A stretch of DNA of 64,000 nucleotides from Leifsonia sp. ALI-44-B (GTDB taxonomy: Bacteria > Actinomycetota > Actinomycetes > Actinomycetales > Microbacteriaceae): NCBI RefSeq assembly GCF_001984125.1, contig NZ_MTQL01000007.1, positions 1,116,001 to 1,180,000 of the forward strand, in the 5' to 3' direction. The notes under the pieces were generated by a model. It saw nothing but the letters and a program-made list of their open reading frames with translations, was not told the origin of the DNA and ran no database searches. The number at the start of each line of letters is the position of its first letter. Position 1 is the stretch's first letter. The position numbers and the translations under genes are program-made. This document shows, one piece after another, positions 41,813 to 51,439 of this stretch.

Positions 41813-43506
41813 CGGGGCACCTGCCACGTGAGCACGCTGCCGCCCTCGGCGCCTGGGTCGAGCGAGCTCGACCCGCCGTGGGACGCGGCGCGGGCCGCGA
41901 GGTTCGCGGTGCCACTCGAACGCGCGGGTGGGGAAACACCCGGCCCGGGCCCGTCGTCGCTGATGCGCACCTCGATCGCGCCGGCCGTCACCCCGACGGA
42001 CACGATCACGGTCGTCGCGTGGGCGTGACGCACGGCATTCGCGAGCCCCTCACGCACGACGGCTTCGGTGTCGTCGAGCAGGTCGTCGACGATCACGCCG
42101 TCGACGTCGCCCTCGAACACGATGCGCGGCGAGGTGGGGAAGGATCCCGCGACCTCGCTGACGACATCCAGCAGTCGGTGCCGCGCCGACGGCCGCGCGC
42201 GGCGCGCCGAGCGCAACGAGAAGACCGACGTGCGAATCTCGGCGACGGCTTCGTCGAGCAGGTCCGAGACGCCGTCGATGCGTGCTCGGGCGGGCTCGGG
42301 AAGGGCGTCGAGATCCATTCCGTTGAGCGCCAGTCCCGCGCCGAAGAGGCGTTGGATCACGTTGTCGTGCAGGTCACGGGCGATGCGGGCGCGGTCCTCG
42401 AGCAGGGCCACGCGCTCCCGGGCGGCGCGGGCTCCGCGCAGTTCCAGCGCCACGCTGGCCTGGCTCGCGAAGTCGGTGATCATGTCGAGGTCCAGGTCAT
42501 CGAAACGCAGGGCACCGGGCGGCCGGGCGACGAGGAGCGCGGCATCCACACCCCCGGCTCGGCTGAGTGGAACGGTCATGGCGCTGCCGGTCGACGCAGC
42601 ACCGTCGGGCGCGCCGGGATGCGGAAGGCCGGCAGACACCACGGGATTGCCTGAGGAGATCACCTGAGCGGCCGGGGTCGTGCCTGCGCTGAACACCCGG
42701 CCGGCATAGGCCGCCGCATCGGCGCCCCACGCTCCTTCGGTGGCGAAGGCACCCGAGCCGGTGCGCACGATCAACGCCACGACGGCTGCATTCGTGAGCC
42801 GGAGTATCGAGGTTGCGATGAGCCCGAGAGGGTCGGCGCCGTCTTCGTCGAGCAACGCCGAGGCGACCTCGGCCGAGGCGAGCGACCATCGCTGGCGGCG
42901 TTGCGTGTCACCGAAGAGGCGCGCGTTCGAGATCGCGACACCGGCGGCCGCAGCGAGGGCCAGCAGAAGCTCCTCGTCTTCGTCGCTGAAGGGGCCACCC
43001 GAACGATCGGTGAGATAGAGGTTGCCGAAAACCTCGCCGCGCACCTGGATCGGCACGCCCAGGAAGCTGTCCATGGGCGGATGGTGGGCGGGAAAACCGA
43101 CCGAGCGAGGGTCGTCGGCGAGGTGTTTCAGGCGCACGGGGCGGGCTTCGGCGGTCAAGGCGCCCAGGACCCCGAGGCCCGTCGGGAGGTGCCCGATCGT
43201 TCGTCCCAGGTCGTCGTCGATGCCCACATGGATGAATTGCTCGAGCATGCCGTCGGGGCCGATGACGCCGAGCGCGCCATATCGGGAGCCGACGAGGTTC
43301 ACGGCCGCTTGGATGATGCGACGCAGCACCACCTCGAGGTCGAGGTCCTCGGCGATCGCACGCGTGGCCGAGAGCAGATCGCGCAGCCGCTCCTGCGTGT
43401 GCAGCACGTCGTGGGCCTTGTCGACCAGCTCGCCGACGGCCCGCTCGAAATCGGATGTCGGAAGCGACGGGCGATCCGCGGATGTGTCAGGGCGCTCGGG
43501 TTTCAC
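41809..43506 (-). CDS. DosS/DevS-like sensor histidine kinase (two GAF domains)
   Basis: A 565-residue cytoplasmic kinase: coiled start, GAF1 (about 60-215, with RYGALGVIGPDG and FLGVPIQVRGEVFGNLYLTDR), GAF2 (about 225-360), HisKA_3 dimerisation domain with the phospho-His in ARIARDLHDNVIQRLFG (about 373), and a HATPase domain (about 460-565, EGLANAVRHAHA and ISDDGPGPG). This is the layout of DosS/DevS, which sense oxygen, NO or redox state with heme in GAF1. A heme-ligand His could not be assigned here. GTG at 43506 follows GAGGAG. Confidence 0.9.
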   Translation of the reverse strand: MKPERPDTSADRPSLPTSDFERAVGELVDKAHDVLHTQERLRDLLSATRAIAEDLDLEVVLRRIIQAAVNLVGSRYGALGVIGPDGMLEQFIHVGIDDDLGRTIGHLPTGLGVLGALTAEARPVRLKHLADDPRSVGFPAHHPPMDSFLGVPIQVRGEVFGNLYLTDRSGGPFSDEDEELLLALAAAAGVAISNARLFGDTQRRQRWSLASAEVASALLDEDGADPLGLIATSILRLTNAAVVALIVRTGSGAFATEGAWGADAAAYAGRVFSAGTTPAAQVISSGNPVVSAGLPHPGAPDGAASTGSAMTVPLSRAGGVDAALLVARPPGALRFDDLDLDMITDFASQASVALELRGARAARERVALLEDRARIARDLHDNVIQRLFGAGLALNGMDLDALPEPARARIDGVSDLLDEAVAEIRTSVFSLRSARRARPSARHRLLDVVSEVAGSFPTSPRIVFEGDVDGVIVDDLLDDTEAVVREGLANAVRHAHATTVIVSVGVTAGAIEVRISDDGPGPGVSPPARSSGTANLAARAASHGGSSSLDPGAEGGSVLTWQVPR

Positions 43507-43536
43507 GGGGCTCCTCGGTGGCTGTTTCGAGCTGAT

Positions 43537-43550
43537 GGGACCTCTGGCCC
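43537..43550. promoter_or_regulatory. DosR/DevR-like box between kinase and stress-protein genes
   Basis: GGGACCTCTGGCCC lies between the divergent kinase (start 43506) and universal stress protein (start 43615). It matches the box at 40907 in 12 of 14 positions and the same following T. It is probably the binding site of the local response regulator. Confidence 0.62.
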
Positions 43551-43614
43551 TACAGCGCGCGGGTGAGCCGCACGACACTGGAAATCTATCGCAGACAGAT
43601 GAACGGGGATAACC

Positions 43615-44505
43615 GTGGGCAACACGACGGCACAGACGACCGGGCTCCTGAGGGCCGACGAGCCGCGCATATCGGACGCCCCGGTGTTCCGGTGCATCGT
43701 CGGCTACGACGGGTCGTCGGCGGCCGACACCGCGCTCGGTTGGGCCGTCGAGAGGGTCGAGCGGGCCGGCCGTGAGGACGTCGTGGCGCACGAGCTCGCC
43801 GTTCATCTCGTCGGGGTCGTCGATGGCGATGCGGGTGTCATGGGGGCCGCCTACGCGGAGGAGGCCACTCGTGCGCATGCCCAAATCCTGTCCGATGCCG
43901 CGGCGCGGGTCGTGGGCGAGCACCTCGGCCTCGGGGTCACGACGCAGCTCGTCGACGGGCTCGTGGCCACGGGCCTCGCCGACTCAGCTCGGCCGGGTGA
44001 CATCGTCGTCGTCGGATCGGATAAGACCGGCTATGCGCACGGTCGGCTATTCGGGGTGCGCAGCATTCAACTGGCCGCAGCCGCGACCGGCCCGATCGTC
44101 GTCGTGCCGTCGGCAGACCTGCGGTTTCGGGCGGGTGTCGTCGTGGCCGTGGATGGCACGGATGCGTCGATCGCGCTTGCGCGCCTGGGCGCCCGGGAGG
44201 CCGCGTCGCGTGGGCACACCCTGAGCCTGGTGCTTGCGGTAGCGCCCGATGCTGCCCCTGCACAACGGCAGCGGGGGGACGAAGCGCTCCGTGCAGCTTT
44301 CGAGGCGGCGCACGATGTCGACGCGGGGCTCGAGATCAGCCGTCACCTCGCCCATCGGCGGCCGGCCGAAGCGGTGCTCAACCTGGCACGCGACCGCTCG
44401 CTGCTGATCGTGGGGCGTTCGCGCCGCACGCCCGCACCCGGTATCGGGGGCACGCTGCACGAGGTGCTCCTCAACGCGAACGTCCCCGTCATGATCGTGC
44501 CCTGA
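43615..44505 (+). CDS. Tandem universal stress protein
   Basis: A 296-residue protein with two USP domains. The first begins FRCIVGYDGSSAADTALGWAVERV, the second VVVAVDGTDASIALARLGAREAA and ends LLIVGRSRRTPAPGIGGTLHEVLLNANVPVMIVP with part of the ATP-binding glycine motif. Double USPs of this kind are typical members of DosR regulons, needed in hypoxic or non-growing cells. The DosR-like box in front of it and the divergent kinase support that role here. The start is the GTG at 43615. Confidence 0.9.
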   Translation: MGNTTAQTTGLLRADEPRISDAPVFRCIVGYDGSSAADTALGWAVERVERAGREDVVAHELAVHLVGVVDGDAGVMGAAYAEEATRAHAQILSDAAARVVGEHLGLGVTTQLVDGLVATGLADSARPGDIVVVGSDKTGYAHGRLFGVRSIQLAAAATGPIVVVPSADLRFRAGVVVAVDGTDASIALARLGAREAASRGHTLSLVLAVAPDAAPAQRQRGDEALRAAFEAAHDVDAGLEISRHLAHRRPAEAVLNLARDRSLLIVGRSRRTPAPGIGGTLHEVLLNANVPVMIVP

Positions 44506-44566
44506 CCGAGTGGGGCCGAGTGCGATATAGCTGGGCGATGCGCGTCCCACGTCACGCGTAGACGTC

Positions 44567-44601
44567 GAGGGGCCTGAACGAATGTGTCGTCCCGGCCCCT
44601 C
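44567..44601. terminator. Bidirectional terminator
   Basis: Arms GAGGGGCC and GGCCCCTC with a 19-base loop, between the convergent stress-protein and GH43 genes. Confidence 0.6.
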
Positions 44602-44615
44602 AGCGGTGCGGCGGG

Positions 44616-46832
44616 CTAGCCGCGGTCGGTGCTGCGCTTGGCGGCGCGGCGGCGCAGGAGGACGAGCACGAGACCCGCCACCACCAGCAAGGCGGCGATG
44701 CCCGCGACGAGACCGAGCGTCGAGCCGTCGGCACCCGTCTGCGACAGAGAACCGCGGCGGATGGCATCCGGGTCACCCGCGGGAGCGGCCGACGAGGTCG
44801 CGCCCGGCACGATCGGAACGGCCGTGGCCGAGGGGGTCGGCGTGACCGGCGGCACCGGGGGAGTGGTCGGGTCGACAGGCGGTTCGGTCGGCTCGACCGG
44901 TGCAGCAGCCAGGCCCGACACGCGCACGTAGTCGAACGTGGTCGTGAAGCCGGCGCCCGCCATCGAGACGAGGCCGATGCGCGGCGTCACGCCGAGTGGC
45001 GTCGTCCAGGTGCCCGATTCATCCCAGGTTTGGCCGTCGAGGCTCGTGTACCCCGTGTAGAGGTTCTCGGTCGCGCTGTGCTGGCGCACGATGCGCAGGT
45101 AGGTTTCGTCGCCGACGGGCCCGCCGACGCCGTTGCCGTAGACCGGGTAGCCGGCCGGAACGGGGCTCTGACGCTTGGCGAACTCGGTCTGGCGGGTCTC
45201 CCAGATCGACGACACCGCGTGCTTGATGAAGTTGCCGTCGTCGGTGTAGAGCACGATGCCGCCCTGCACGTAGTTCTGGCAGCAGCCCTCGGCCGGCACG
45301 TTCACCGACACGCGCGTCTCGACCACGTAGTCGCCCTCGGGCGCGGCCTCGGTGACGAGACCGGCGGCGTTGGCCTCGGGGCCGAGGTCGCCCGCCTGCG
45401 TGTCGAAGCTGAACGAGCCGTCGGCGACACCGAAGCTCGAGGCATCCGGTTGGCGGATCCACGACCACTGAGCACCGAGCGCGTCGCCGTCGAAGTCATC
45501 CGACAGCGCGGCGATCGTCTCGCCGGGTTGCGGCTGCACGACGGGGGCGGATGCGGGAGCCGCGGCCTGCCCGGCAACCGTCACGGGTGCGGGCTGCGGG
45601 GTGTCGCTCGGCCCGGCGCCGCCGCGCACGGTGGGCCAGCCATCCACCCAGTCGATGCGGTCCATGAGCACGGGTCGCTTCGTGTAGGTCTCGCCCTCGA
45701 CCATGTAGGGGTCGTTGCGGTCGACGGCGTGGTAGACGATCCACGAGGTGCCCGCGAGGTCGGTCGCCATGGTGTTGTGGCCCGTGCCGATCCAGCGGTT
45801 GCCGTTCTGGTGCAGCAGCGGGGTGCCGCCCACGCGGCCGGCGAGGAGCGACGTGCCCGTCTTGTCGACGAAGGGCCCGGTGGGGCTGGTCGAGCGGCCG
45901 ACGAACACGCCGTAGCCCGTGAGGGGCCCGGCGCAGCAGTTGGTGGCCGAGCCGAGCAGGTAGTAGTAGCCGTCGTGTTCGACGACGTTGGTGCCCTCGT
46001 AGCGGTTCGAGATCGAGATCTGCACCTGCGTGGCGGGGTCGGTCGTGAGGCCGTCGGCGCTCAGCTCGCGCACCGAGAGGCCGCCGAAGTAGCTGCCGTA
46101 GTAGATGTAGTTCTGGCCGTCGGCCGTGATGACCTCGGGATCGAAGGTCCAGCGGCGGTCGTTGGGGTTGCCGCCGGGAGGGGCGGCGGGTGCGACGACG
46201 GGTCCGCCCGAGTCGGTCCAGGGCCCGGCGGGGCTGTCAGAGGTGGCGACGCCGATGGCCGCGCCCCCGTCATCCGGAACGCCGTCGCCGTTGGTGTCGG
46301 GGCCGACCGTCTTGGTGGCCGTGTAGTAGAGGTTGTACTTGCCGTTCAGGAAGACGACGTCCGGCGCCCACATGTCGCCGTCGTTGATCCAGGCGGGCTT
46401 CTCGGGCAGCGCCTCGGTGACGAACGTCCACGTCACGAGGTCGGTCGACCGATAGGTCGGGATGCTGTAGAAACGCAGGCTGCCGTCGGGGTTCTTCTCC
46501 TCGGAGTCGAGGGCGTCGCGCGTGCAAAAGAGGTACCAGGCGGCGTCGGCTGGGTCGGCCGAGCGGATCACGTCGGGGTCGGCGCACTGTTCGGCGGGCC
46601 GACCGTCCGCGAGCGTCAGCGTGAGCGGGTTCGTGAACGTGTCGGCGGCCACGGCGGCGCGGGCACCTGACGCGGCGATGGCGGATGCTGGGGCCACGGT
46701 GGTTGCCGCCGATGTCGTCGTCGCGCCGGTCGTTGCCGGTTGGGTGGATCCGGCACCTGCGGCGGCGGCTGGCGCCACCCCGAGCAGCAGGGCCGCGGCG
46801 GTGAAGCCGGCGGCAAGCGAGAGTTTTCTCAT
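44616..46832 (-). CDS. LSQTG-anchored GH43 glycosidase
   Basis: A 738-residue surface enzyme. Signal peptide (1-32), Thr/Ala linker, a five-bladed GH43 catalytic domain (about 70-400) with the first acidic motif ADPDVI, a second in TFDPEVI and the later YEGTNVVEHDGYYYL. A concanavalin-like C-terminal domain follows (about 440-640, SDDFDGDALGAQWSW and GCCQNYVQGGIVLYTDDGNF, in parts). The tail has a Pro-Thr linker and a sorting signal LSQTG at about 695, then a helix and an RRR tail. GH43 enzymes remove arabinose or xylose from plant glycans; an arabinan activity is likely but not proven. First of the sugar locus. Confidence 0.88.
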   Translation of the reverse strand: MRKLSLAAGFTAAALLLGVAPAAAAGAGSTQPATTGATTTSAATTVAPASAIAASGARAAVAADTFTNPLTLTLADGRPAEQCADPDVIRSADPADAAWYLFCTRDALDSEEKNPDGSLRFYSIPTYRSTDLVTWTFVTEALPEKPAWINDGDMWAPDVVFLNGKYNLYYTATKTVGPDTNGDGVPDDGGAAIGVATSDSPAGPWTDSGGPVVAPAAPPGGNPNDRRWTFDPEVITADGQNYIYYGSYFGGLSVRELSADGLTTDPATQVQISISNRYEGTNVVEHDGYYYLLGSATNCCAGPLTGYGVFVGRSTSPTGPFVDKTGTSLLAGRVGGTPLLHQNGNRWIGTGHNTMATDLAGTSWIVYHAVDRNDPYMVEGETYTKRPVLMDRIDWVDGWPTVRGGAGPSDTPQPAPVTVAGQAAAPASAPVVQPQPGETIAALSDDFDGDALGAQWSWIRQPDASSFGVADGSFSFDTQAGDLGPEANAAGLVTEAAPEGDYVVETRVSVNVPAEGCCQNYVQGGIVLYTDDGNFIKHAVSSIWETRQTEFAKRQSPVPAGYPVYGNGVGGPVGDETYLRIVRQHSATENLYTGYTSLDGQTWDESGTWTTPLGVTPRIGLVSMAGAGFTTTFDYVRVSGLAAAPVEPTEPPVDPTTPPVPPVTPTPSATAVPIVPGATSSAAPAGDPDAIRRGSLSQTGADGSTLGLVAGIAALLVVAGLVLVLLRRRAAKRSTDRG

Positions 46833-46888
46833 GTTTCCTCCACGTTGAGGGTTGGTCGAGCGGGGTGTCTGAGGGTGAGGTGCGGGGG

Positions 46889-47884
46889 CTACGGCAGGTC
46901 GACGACGGGCGTCGAGCCGTCCCAGGAGAGGGGCAGCACGTTCATGCCGCGGTAGACGATGGCCGGGTCCCACGAGTGGAAGAAGATGCGGTCTTCGCCG
47001 TCGGGGCCCGCCACGACATCCTGCCCGCCAGGGCCCACATAGGCGTCGCCGGTGATCTCGGTGGTGAGCAGCGGGCCGTCGGCTTTCGTGTAGGGGCCGG
47101 CCAGCGCCGTGGCGGTGGCATAACCCGTGGCATAGGCCTCGCCGCCGTAGTCGTTCGCCGAGTAGAAGAGCACGTAGGCGTCGTCGTGTTTCACGATCAC
47201 GGGCGCCTCGATGAGCGAGCCCTCCCACGCCTCGGTCTGCTGCAACAGGCGGGTCGGCTCACCGGGGAGCGTGACGCCATCCGCGCCGAGGGGCGACAGC
47301 TGCAACCAGGTGTCGAGCCCGCAGCAGTTGCCGTCGTTCTTCCACACGAGGTAACGCGCGCCGTCCGTGTCGGTGAAGCTCGACGCGTCGATGGCACCGC
47401 CCTCGTCGAGCGGGCAGATGAGCGGGGTGTCGCTCGCGCCCACGAACGGTCCGGTCGGCGCATCGGCCGTGGCCGCACCGATGCACTGCTGGTCCGAATC
47501 GGCATCCTGCGCCGTGAAGTAGAGCGCGAAACGCCCGTCGGCCAGCTCGGTCACATCGGGGGCCCACGTGCGGCCCTCGTCGGCCCAGGCGGGCAGATCG
47601 GGGAAGGCATCCTCACCGGCCGGCTGCCACGTCTCGAGATCGGTAGAGGTGGCGTATTGCAGGTTCGCTGCCGGGTTGTTGGTCGCGTAGGCGTAATAGG
47701 TGTCGCCGACGCGCAACACGTCGGGGTCGGGAAAGTCCTGGTCGATCGCGAAGGCGGGCGTTGCGGATGCCGGAGCCGCGCTGTCGGCACCGCCCGCGTC
47801 GCCCGAGCCGCTGCCCGAGCACGCGGTCAGGACGAGAACCCCCGCGGCGAGAGCGGCCAGGGCCCCCGGCATCCGCACCCGCAT
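46889..47884 (-). CDS. GH43 lipoprotein glycosidase
   Basis: A 331-residue lipoprotein (lipobox VLTAC, Cys22). The mature part is a single GH43 domain: QDFPDPDVLRVGDTYYAYAT gives the catalytic base Asp, WAPDVTELADGRFALYF the modulating Asp, and SLIEAPVIVKHDDAYVLFYS the acid Glu. It probably trims arabinose or xylose from oligosaccharides at the membrane, next to the importer. Its ATG overlaps the stop of the permease gene by one base (TGATG), so it is part of the ABC operon. A Met four codons later is an alternative start. Confidence 0.88.
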   Translation of the reverse strand: MRVRMPGALAALAAGVLVLTACSGSGSGDAGGADSAAPASATPAFAIDQDFPDPDVLRVGDTYYAYATNNPAANLQYATSTDLETWQPAGEDAFPDLPAWADEGRTWAPDVTELADGRFALYFTAQDADSDQQCIGAATADAPTGPFVGASDTPLICPLDEGGAIDASSFTDTDGARYLVWKNDGNCCGLDTWLQLSPLGADGVTLPGEPTRLLQQTEAWEGSLIEAPVIVKHDDAYVLFYSANDYGGEAYATGYATATALAGPYTKADGPLLTTEITGDAYVGPGGQDVVAGPDGEDRIFFHSWDPAIVYRGMNVLPLSWDGSTPVVDLP

Positions 47885-48891
47885 CAGCCCTTCACACCCG
47901 AGGACGCGACGCTGTCGACGATCTGGCGCTGAGCGAGCGCGAACAGGATGAGCACGGGAACCGACGCGATCACGGCACCGGCCATGACGATCGAGAAGTG
48001 CGTCGAGTAGGCGCCCTGCAGCTGGGACAGACCCGGCTGCAGCGTGAGGTTCTCGGGGCTGAGGAGCACGTAGATCGGCCACAGGAAGTCGTTCCAGTTG
48101 GCCAGGAAGCTCAGCACCGCGAGGGTGGCGAGCGCCGGGCGCGACAGCGGAACGATGATCTGCAGGAAGATGCGCAGGTCGCCGGCACCGTCGATGCGGG
48201 CCGCCTCCTCGATCTCCATGGGCAGCCCGATGAAGAACTGCCGCAGGAAGAACACGCCGAAGGCGCTCGCGGCACCCGGGATCGAGATGGCCCAGATGGT
48301 GTCGAGCCATCCGAGGTTCTGCACGATCAGGTAGTTGGGGATGAGGAAGATGACCGGCGGCACGAGCAGCGTCGCGATGATGAGGCCGAAGACGATTCTT
48401 TTGCCGCGGAACTCGAGCCGGGCCAGCGCATAGGCCGCCGCCGACGCGGTCACGAGGATGAGGATGGTCTGCAGCGTGGCCGCCAGGAAGCTGTTCAGCA
48501 GCCAGCGGAAAATCGGCTGCTGCCCCGACGACAGCGTGGCATAGGCCTCGGTCGAGAAGGGGTTCGGGATGAAGCCGTAGGGGTTGGTGATGACATCGCC
48601 GTCGGTCTTGAACGACGTGATGAGCACCCACAGCAACGGCAGCACAATGATGAGCGACACGACCACGAGCAGCACATAGAGGATGGCTTGGCGCACCGTG
48701 CGCGGGCGGAAGCGGCGTTTCGGGGCCACGGTTGCCGAGGCGTTCGCCCGGCCGCGCCCGCTGCCCGAGCCGCCGCCCGAACCGCTGCTCGCGCCGCCGT
48801 TGCCGGGGCCGCCGCCGTTACCGTTGGCGCTGCCGGCACCCTCGACGCCGTCGTCGCCGCCGCGGGGGCGGGTGGGGGTTGAGGTAGACAT
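47884..48891 (-). CDS. Sugar ABC transporter permease (MalG-like)
   Basis: A 335-residue permease with a Gly/Ser/Asn-rich cytoplasmic start (1-55) and six membrane helices. The ATPase-coupling loop reads EEAARIDGAGDLRIFLQIIVPLSRPALATLA, in parts, typical of MalG-type CUT1 importers. It works with the upstream MalF-like permease and the binding protein. No ATPase gene is present here; CUT1 systems often share one MsiK-type ATPase encoded elsewhere. Confidence 0.92.
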   Translation of the reverse strand: MSTSTPTRPRGGDDGVEGAGSANGNGGGPGNGGASSGSGGGSGSGRGRANASATVAPKRRFRPRTVRQAILYVLLVVVSLIIVLPLLWVLITSFKTDGDVITNPYGFIPNPFSTEAYATLSSGQQPIFRWLLNSFLAATLQTILILVTASAAAYALARLEFRGKRIVFGLIIATLLVPPVIFLIPNYLIVQNLGWLDTIWAISIPGAASAFGVFFLRQFFIGLPMEIEEAARIDGAGDLRIFLQIIVPLSRPALATLAVLSFLANWNDFLWPIYVLLSPENLTLQPGLSQLQGAYSTHFSIVMAGAVIASVPVLILFALAQRQIVDSVASSGVKG

Positions 48892-48899
48892 CCTTGTCC

Positions 48900-49877
48900 T
48901 TACTCCGCGCGTTCGCGCTGTAGACGGAAGTTGATGACGCTGATGATGGCGAGCACGGCGAACAGGATGTAGCTCATGGCCGAGGCCGCGCCCATGTTGC
49001 TCTGCGCGAGACCCTGGTCGGAGATGTACATGATGACCGTGCGCGTGGCGTTGCCTGGCCCGCCCTTGGTGAGGATGAACGACTGGCCGAACATGTTCGC
49101 CGACGCCAGGATGGTGGTGGTCGTCACGAACAGCATCACGGGTCGCAGCCCGGGCAGGGTCACGCTGAAGAACTTGCGAATCGCGCCCGCGCCGTCGAGC
49201 GAGGCCGCCTCATAGAGGTCGGCGCTGATGCCCTTGAGGCCCGCGAGCAGGATGACGGCGTTGAAGCCCAGCGTCCACCACACGGTCACGCCCACGAGCG
49301 AGACCCAGGCCCACGGAACGTCGACCGTCCACGGCAGGTCGGAGGGGAGACCGACGAGCCCGAGCAGGTAATTCAGGATGCCGGACTGCGTGTCGAGCAC
49401 ATAGCGCCACACGACGCCGATGACGGCGACGCCCAGCACGTAGGGCGCGAAGAAGATGGCGCGGAACGCCGTTCCACCCTTGATCTTGTTGTTGAGCAGC
49501 ACGGCGAGCAGCAGCGGGATGACGAGCATGACGGGCACGCTCAGCAGCGTGAAGATGCCGGTGGCACCCATGCTCTGCCAGAAGTCGCCGAAGGTGATCG
49601 ACCCGGGGGTGAAGAGGTCGATGTAGTTCTGCAAGCCGATGAAGGCCTGCTCGGCCTTATAGGGGCTCCAGTCGGTGACGCTGATCACGAGGCCGAAGAT
49701 GGCCGGCGCGATCACGAAGATGCCGAACAGGATCAGGAAGGGCGCGAGGAACAGGTAGGCGGTGCCGGTGCGGCGGGGTGCCCCCGACTTGCCGACGCGT
49801 GAACGTCGGCGAGCCGGGGGCACCGCCACAGCGGGCGCGGCCGGGTTGGGACCGGCCATCGTGCTGGAATTAGTCAC
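48900..49877 (-). CDS. Sugar ABC transporter permease (MalF-like)
   Basis: A 325-residue permease. Six membrane helices begin at AYLFLAPFLILFGIFVIAPA. The coupling loop is LYEAASLDGAGAIRKFFSVTLPGLRPVMLF, in parts, as in CUT1 permeases. It forms the channel with the MalG-like protein. Start: a GTG at 49877 overlaps the binding-protein stop; an ATG at 49859 is also possible, and neither has a strong ribosome site. Confidence 0.92.
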   Translation of the reverse strand: MTNSSTMAGPNPAAPAVAVPPARRRSRVGKSGAPRRTGTAYLFLAPFLILFGIFVIAPAIFGLVISVTDWSPYKAEQAFIGLQNYIDLFTPGSITFGDFWQSMGATGIFTLLSVPVMLVIPLLLAVLLNNKIKGGTAFRAIFFAPYVLGVAVIGVVWRYVLDTQSGILNYLLGLVGLPSDLPWTVDVPWAWVSLVGVTVWWTLGFNAVILLAGLKGISADLYEAASLDGAGAIRKFFSVTLPGLRPVMLFVTTTTILASANMFGQSFILTKGGPGNATRTVIMYISDQGLAQSNMGAASAMSYILFAVLAIISVINFRLQRERAE

Positions 49878-51186
49878 CGTACTTGGTCTTGTTCTGCTTG
49901 AGGACCTCGTCGGCCTTGGCGGCCGCGTCGTCCAGGGCCTGCTTCGGGTCCTTCTTGCCGGTGACCGCTTCGTTCAGCGCCGTCGTGATGAAAGCGTTCG
50001 CGGCGGTGATGCCGGGGGCGCTCGTCTCGTAGTGCGCGTAGGGGAGCTGGTCGAGGAACGGCTTCAGGTTGGGGTACTTCTCGACGAGGGCCGGGTCGTT
50101 GCGCACCTCGTTGGCGGCGGGGAGCTCACCGGTCTCGGCCCAACCGGCCGAGTTGGCGTTCATCCACTTGACGAACGTGGCGGCCGCGGCCGTCTTGTTC
50201 TTGTCCTGGCCCTTGTTGTTCAGGAACATCCAGTGCGTCGAGCTCGACCAGACGGCCTTCTCGGTGCCGATCTGCGGAACGGGAGCGACCGTCCAGTCGA
50301 TCGAGTTGAAGCCCTCGTTGGTGGTCTGCCAGACGCCGTTCCAGTTGTACGCCGTCTTGCCGGCCAGGAGGCCCTTGATGTTGCCGTCCTGCGCCACGTT
50401 GGCGGGGCTGTAGCCATCCTTGATGAGGTCGGTCATGTGCGTGAGCGCCTGGACGCCCGCGTCGGAGTTGAACGTGGCCTTCGAGACATCCTCGTTGTAG
50501 AGGTCGCCGCCGAACTGCCAGAGCAGCGACTGGAACTCGAACGTGCCCGTGAAGACGTAGCCGTCGACCCATTCGCCCTGCACGCCGGCCGCCTTGAGGG
50601 CTTCGAGGGCCTTCATGTAGGCGTCCTTGTCGGAGGGGACGGTGGCCGGGTCGATGCCCGCGGCCTTCAGCACGTCGTTGTTGACGTAGAGGCCGAGGGG
50701 CGTGACGCTCCACGGGATGCCGTACTGGTTGCCCGAGTAGGCGCCCGCGTCCATGAGGCCTTCGGGGAAGTCGTCGGCCGAGTAGCCGAGCGCCTTGACG
50801 ATGTCGTCGGCCTTCAGGAGCAAACCCTGCGCCGCGTAGGTCGCCACGTCGTCGCCGTGGGCCACCGCGACATCCGGACCCTTGCCGGCCTTGACCGCGA
50901 GGGGGAGCTTCTTGTTGACGTCGGCCCATTCCATGGGGACGTTCTTGACCTCGATGTTGTCGTGCTCGCTGTTGAACTTCTCGATGAGCTTCGGCACGAG
51001 AACGGGGGCTGCGCCACCGGTCCAGCCGTTCCAGAAGCTGATCGAGACTTTGGGGCCGTCGTAGTCCTCGCCGGAGACGGAGGCGCCTCCGCCGGTGCTG
51101 CCCGATGACCCGCAGGCCGTCAGGGCCAGGCCGACGCCGAGCGCCAGTGTCGCCGCAAGTGCTCTGCGGGCGGTTCCCTTCTTCAT
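49870..51186 (-). CDS. Sugar ABC transporter binding lipoprotein
   Basis: A 438-residue CUT1-type solute-binding protein. Lipoprotein signal ending LTAC (Cys25), then SISFWNGWTGGAAPVLVPKLIEKFN, in parts, the usual first strand of this family, and WSSSTHWMFLNNKGQD. It captures an oligosaccharide outside the membrane and hands it to the permeases. Being next to GH43 and GH2 enzymes, arabino- or xylo-oligosaccharides are likely ligands (inference). A clear promoter with a LacI-type operator precedes it. Confidence 0.93.
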   Translation of the reverse strand: MKKGTARRALAATLALGVGLALTACGSSGSTGGGASVSGEDYDGPKVSISFWNGWTGGAAPVLVPKLIEKFNSEHDNIEVKNVPMEWADVNKKLPLAVKAGKGPDVAVAHGDDVATYAAQGLLLKADDIVKALGYSADDFPEGLMDAGAYSGNQYGIPWSVTPLGLYVNNDVLKAAGIDPATVPSDKDAYMKALEALKAAGVQGEWVDGYVFTGTFEFQSLLWQFGGDLYNEDVSKATFNSDAGVQALTHMTDLIKDGYSPANVAQDGNIKGLLAGKTAYNWNGVWQTTNEGFNSIDWTVAPVPQIGTEKAVWSSSTHWMFLNNKGQDKNKTAAAATFVKWMNANSAGWAETGELPAANEVRNDPALVEKYPNLKPFLDQLPYAHYETSAPGITAANAFITTALNEAVTGKKDPKQALDDAAAKADEVLKQNKTKYGD

Positions 51187-51266
51187 GAGTACTCTCCTTT
51201 GAGTTTTACGCCCAGTGGGCGGTGCACAGGGTGGCGCCCCTCAAGAATGATCGGGCGTCGAAGGTG

Positions 51267-51295
51267 AATTTACAGCGCTAGAAGTCGGCCGTCAA
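51267..51295 (-). promoter_or_regulatory. Promoter of the sugar ABC operon with operator over the -10
   Basis: On the minus strand TTGACG (51295-51290) and TAAATT (51272-51267) are spaced by 17 bases, a good housekeeping promoter. The palindrome-like TTCTAGCGCTGTAAA (51283-51269) covers the -10, so a bound repressor would block polymerase. Confidence 0.65.
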
Positions 51296-51305
51296 GATCT
51301 AGACA

Positions 51306-51322
51306 TTTCTCCAGCGCGGTAA
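51306..51322. promoter_or_regulatory. Second LacI-type operator candidate
   Basis: TTTCTCCAGCGCGGTAA shares the CAGCGC core and flanking T/A arms with the site at 51269 and lies 38 bases away, between the divergent importer and LacI genes. Two sites at this spacing would allow repression of both. Confidence 0.45.
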
Positions 51323-51439
51323 TCTGGCGGCACGGGATGCTCCGGGTCTAGAGTTCGGGGCGAGCGACGCGGGTGCGGTCATCCGCCGTCGTGGCACCGG
51401 CAGCACACGCGAGACACCACACGCGACATCGGAGGAACC

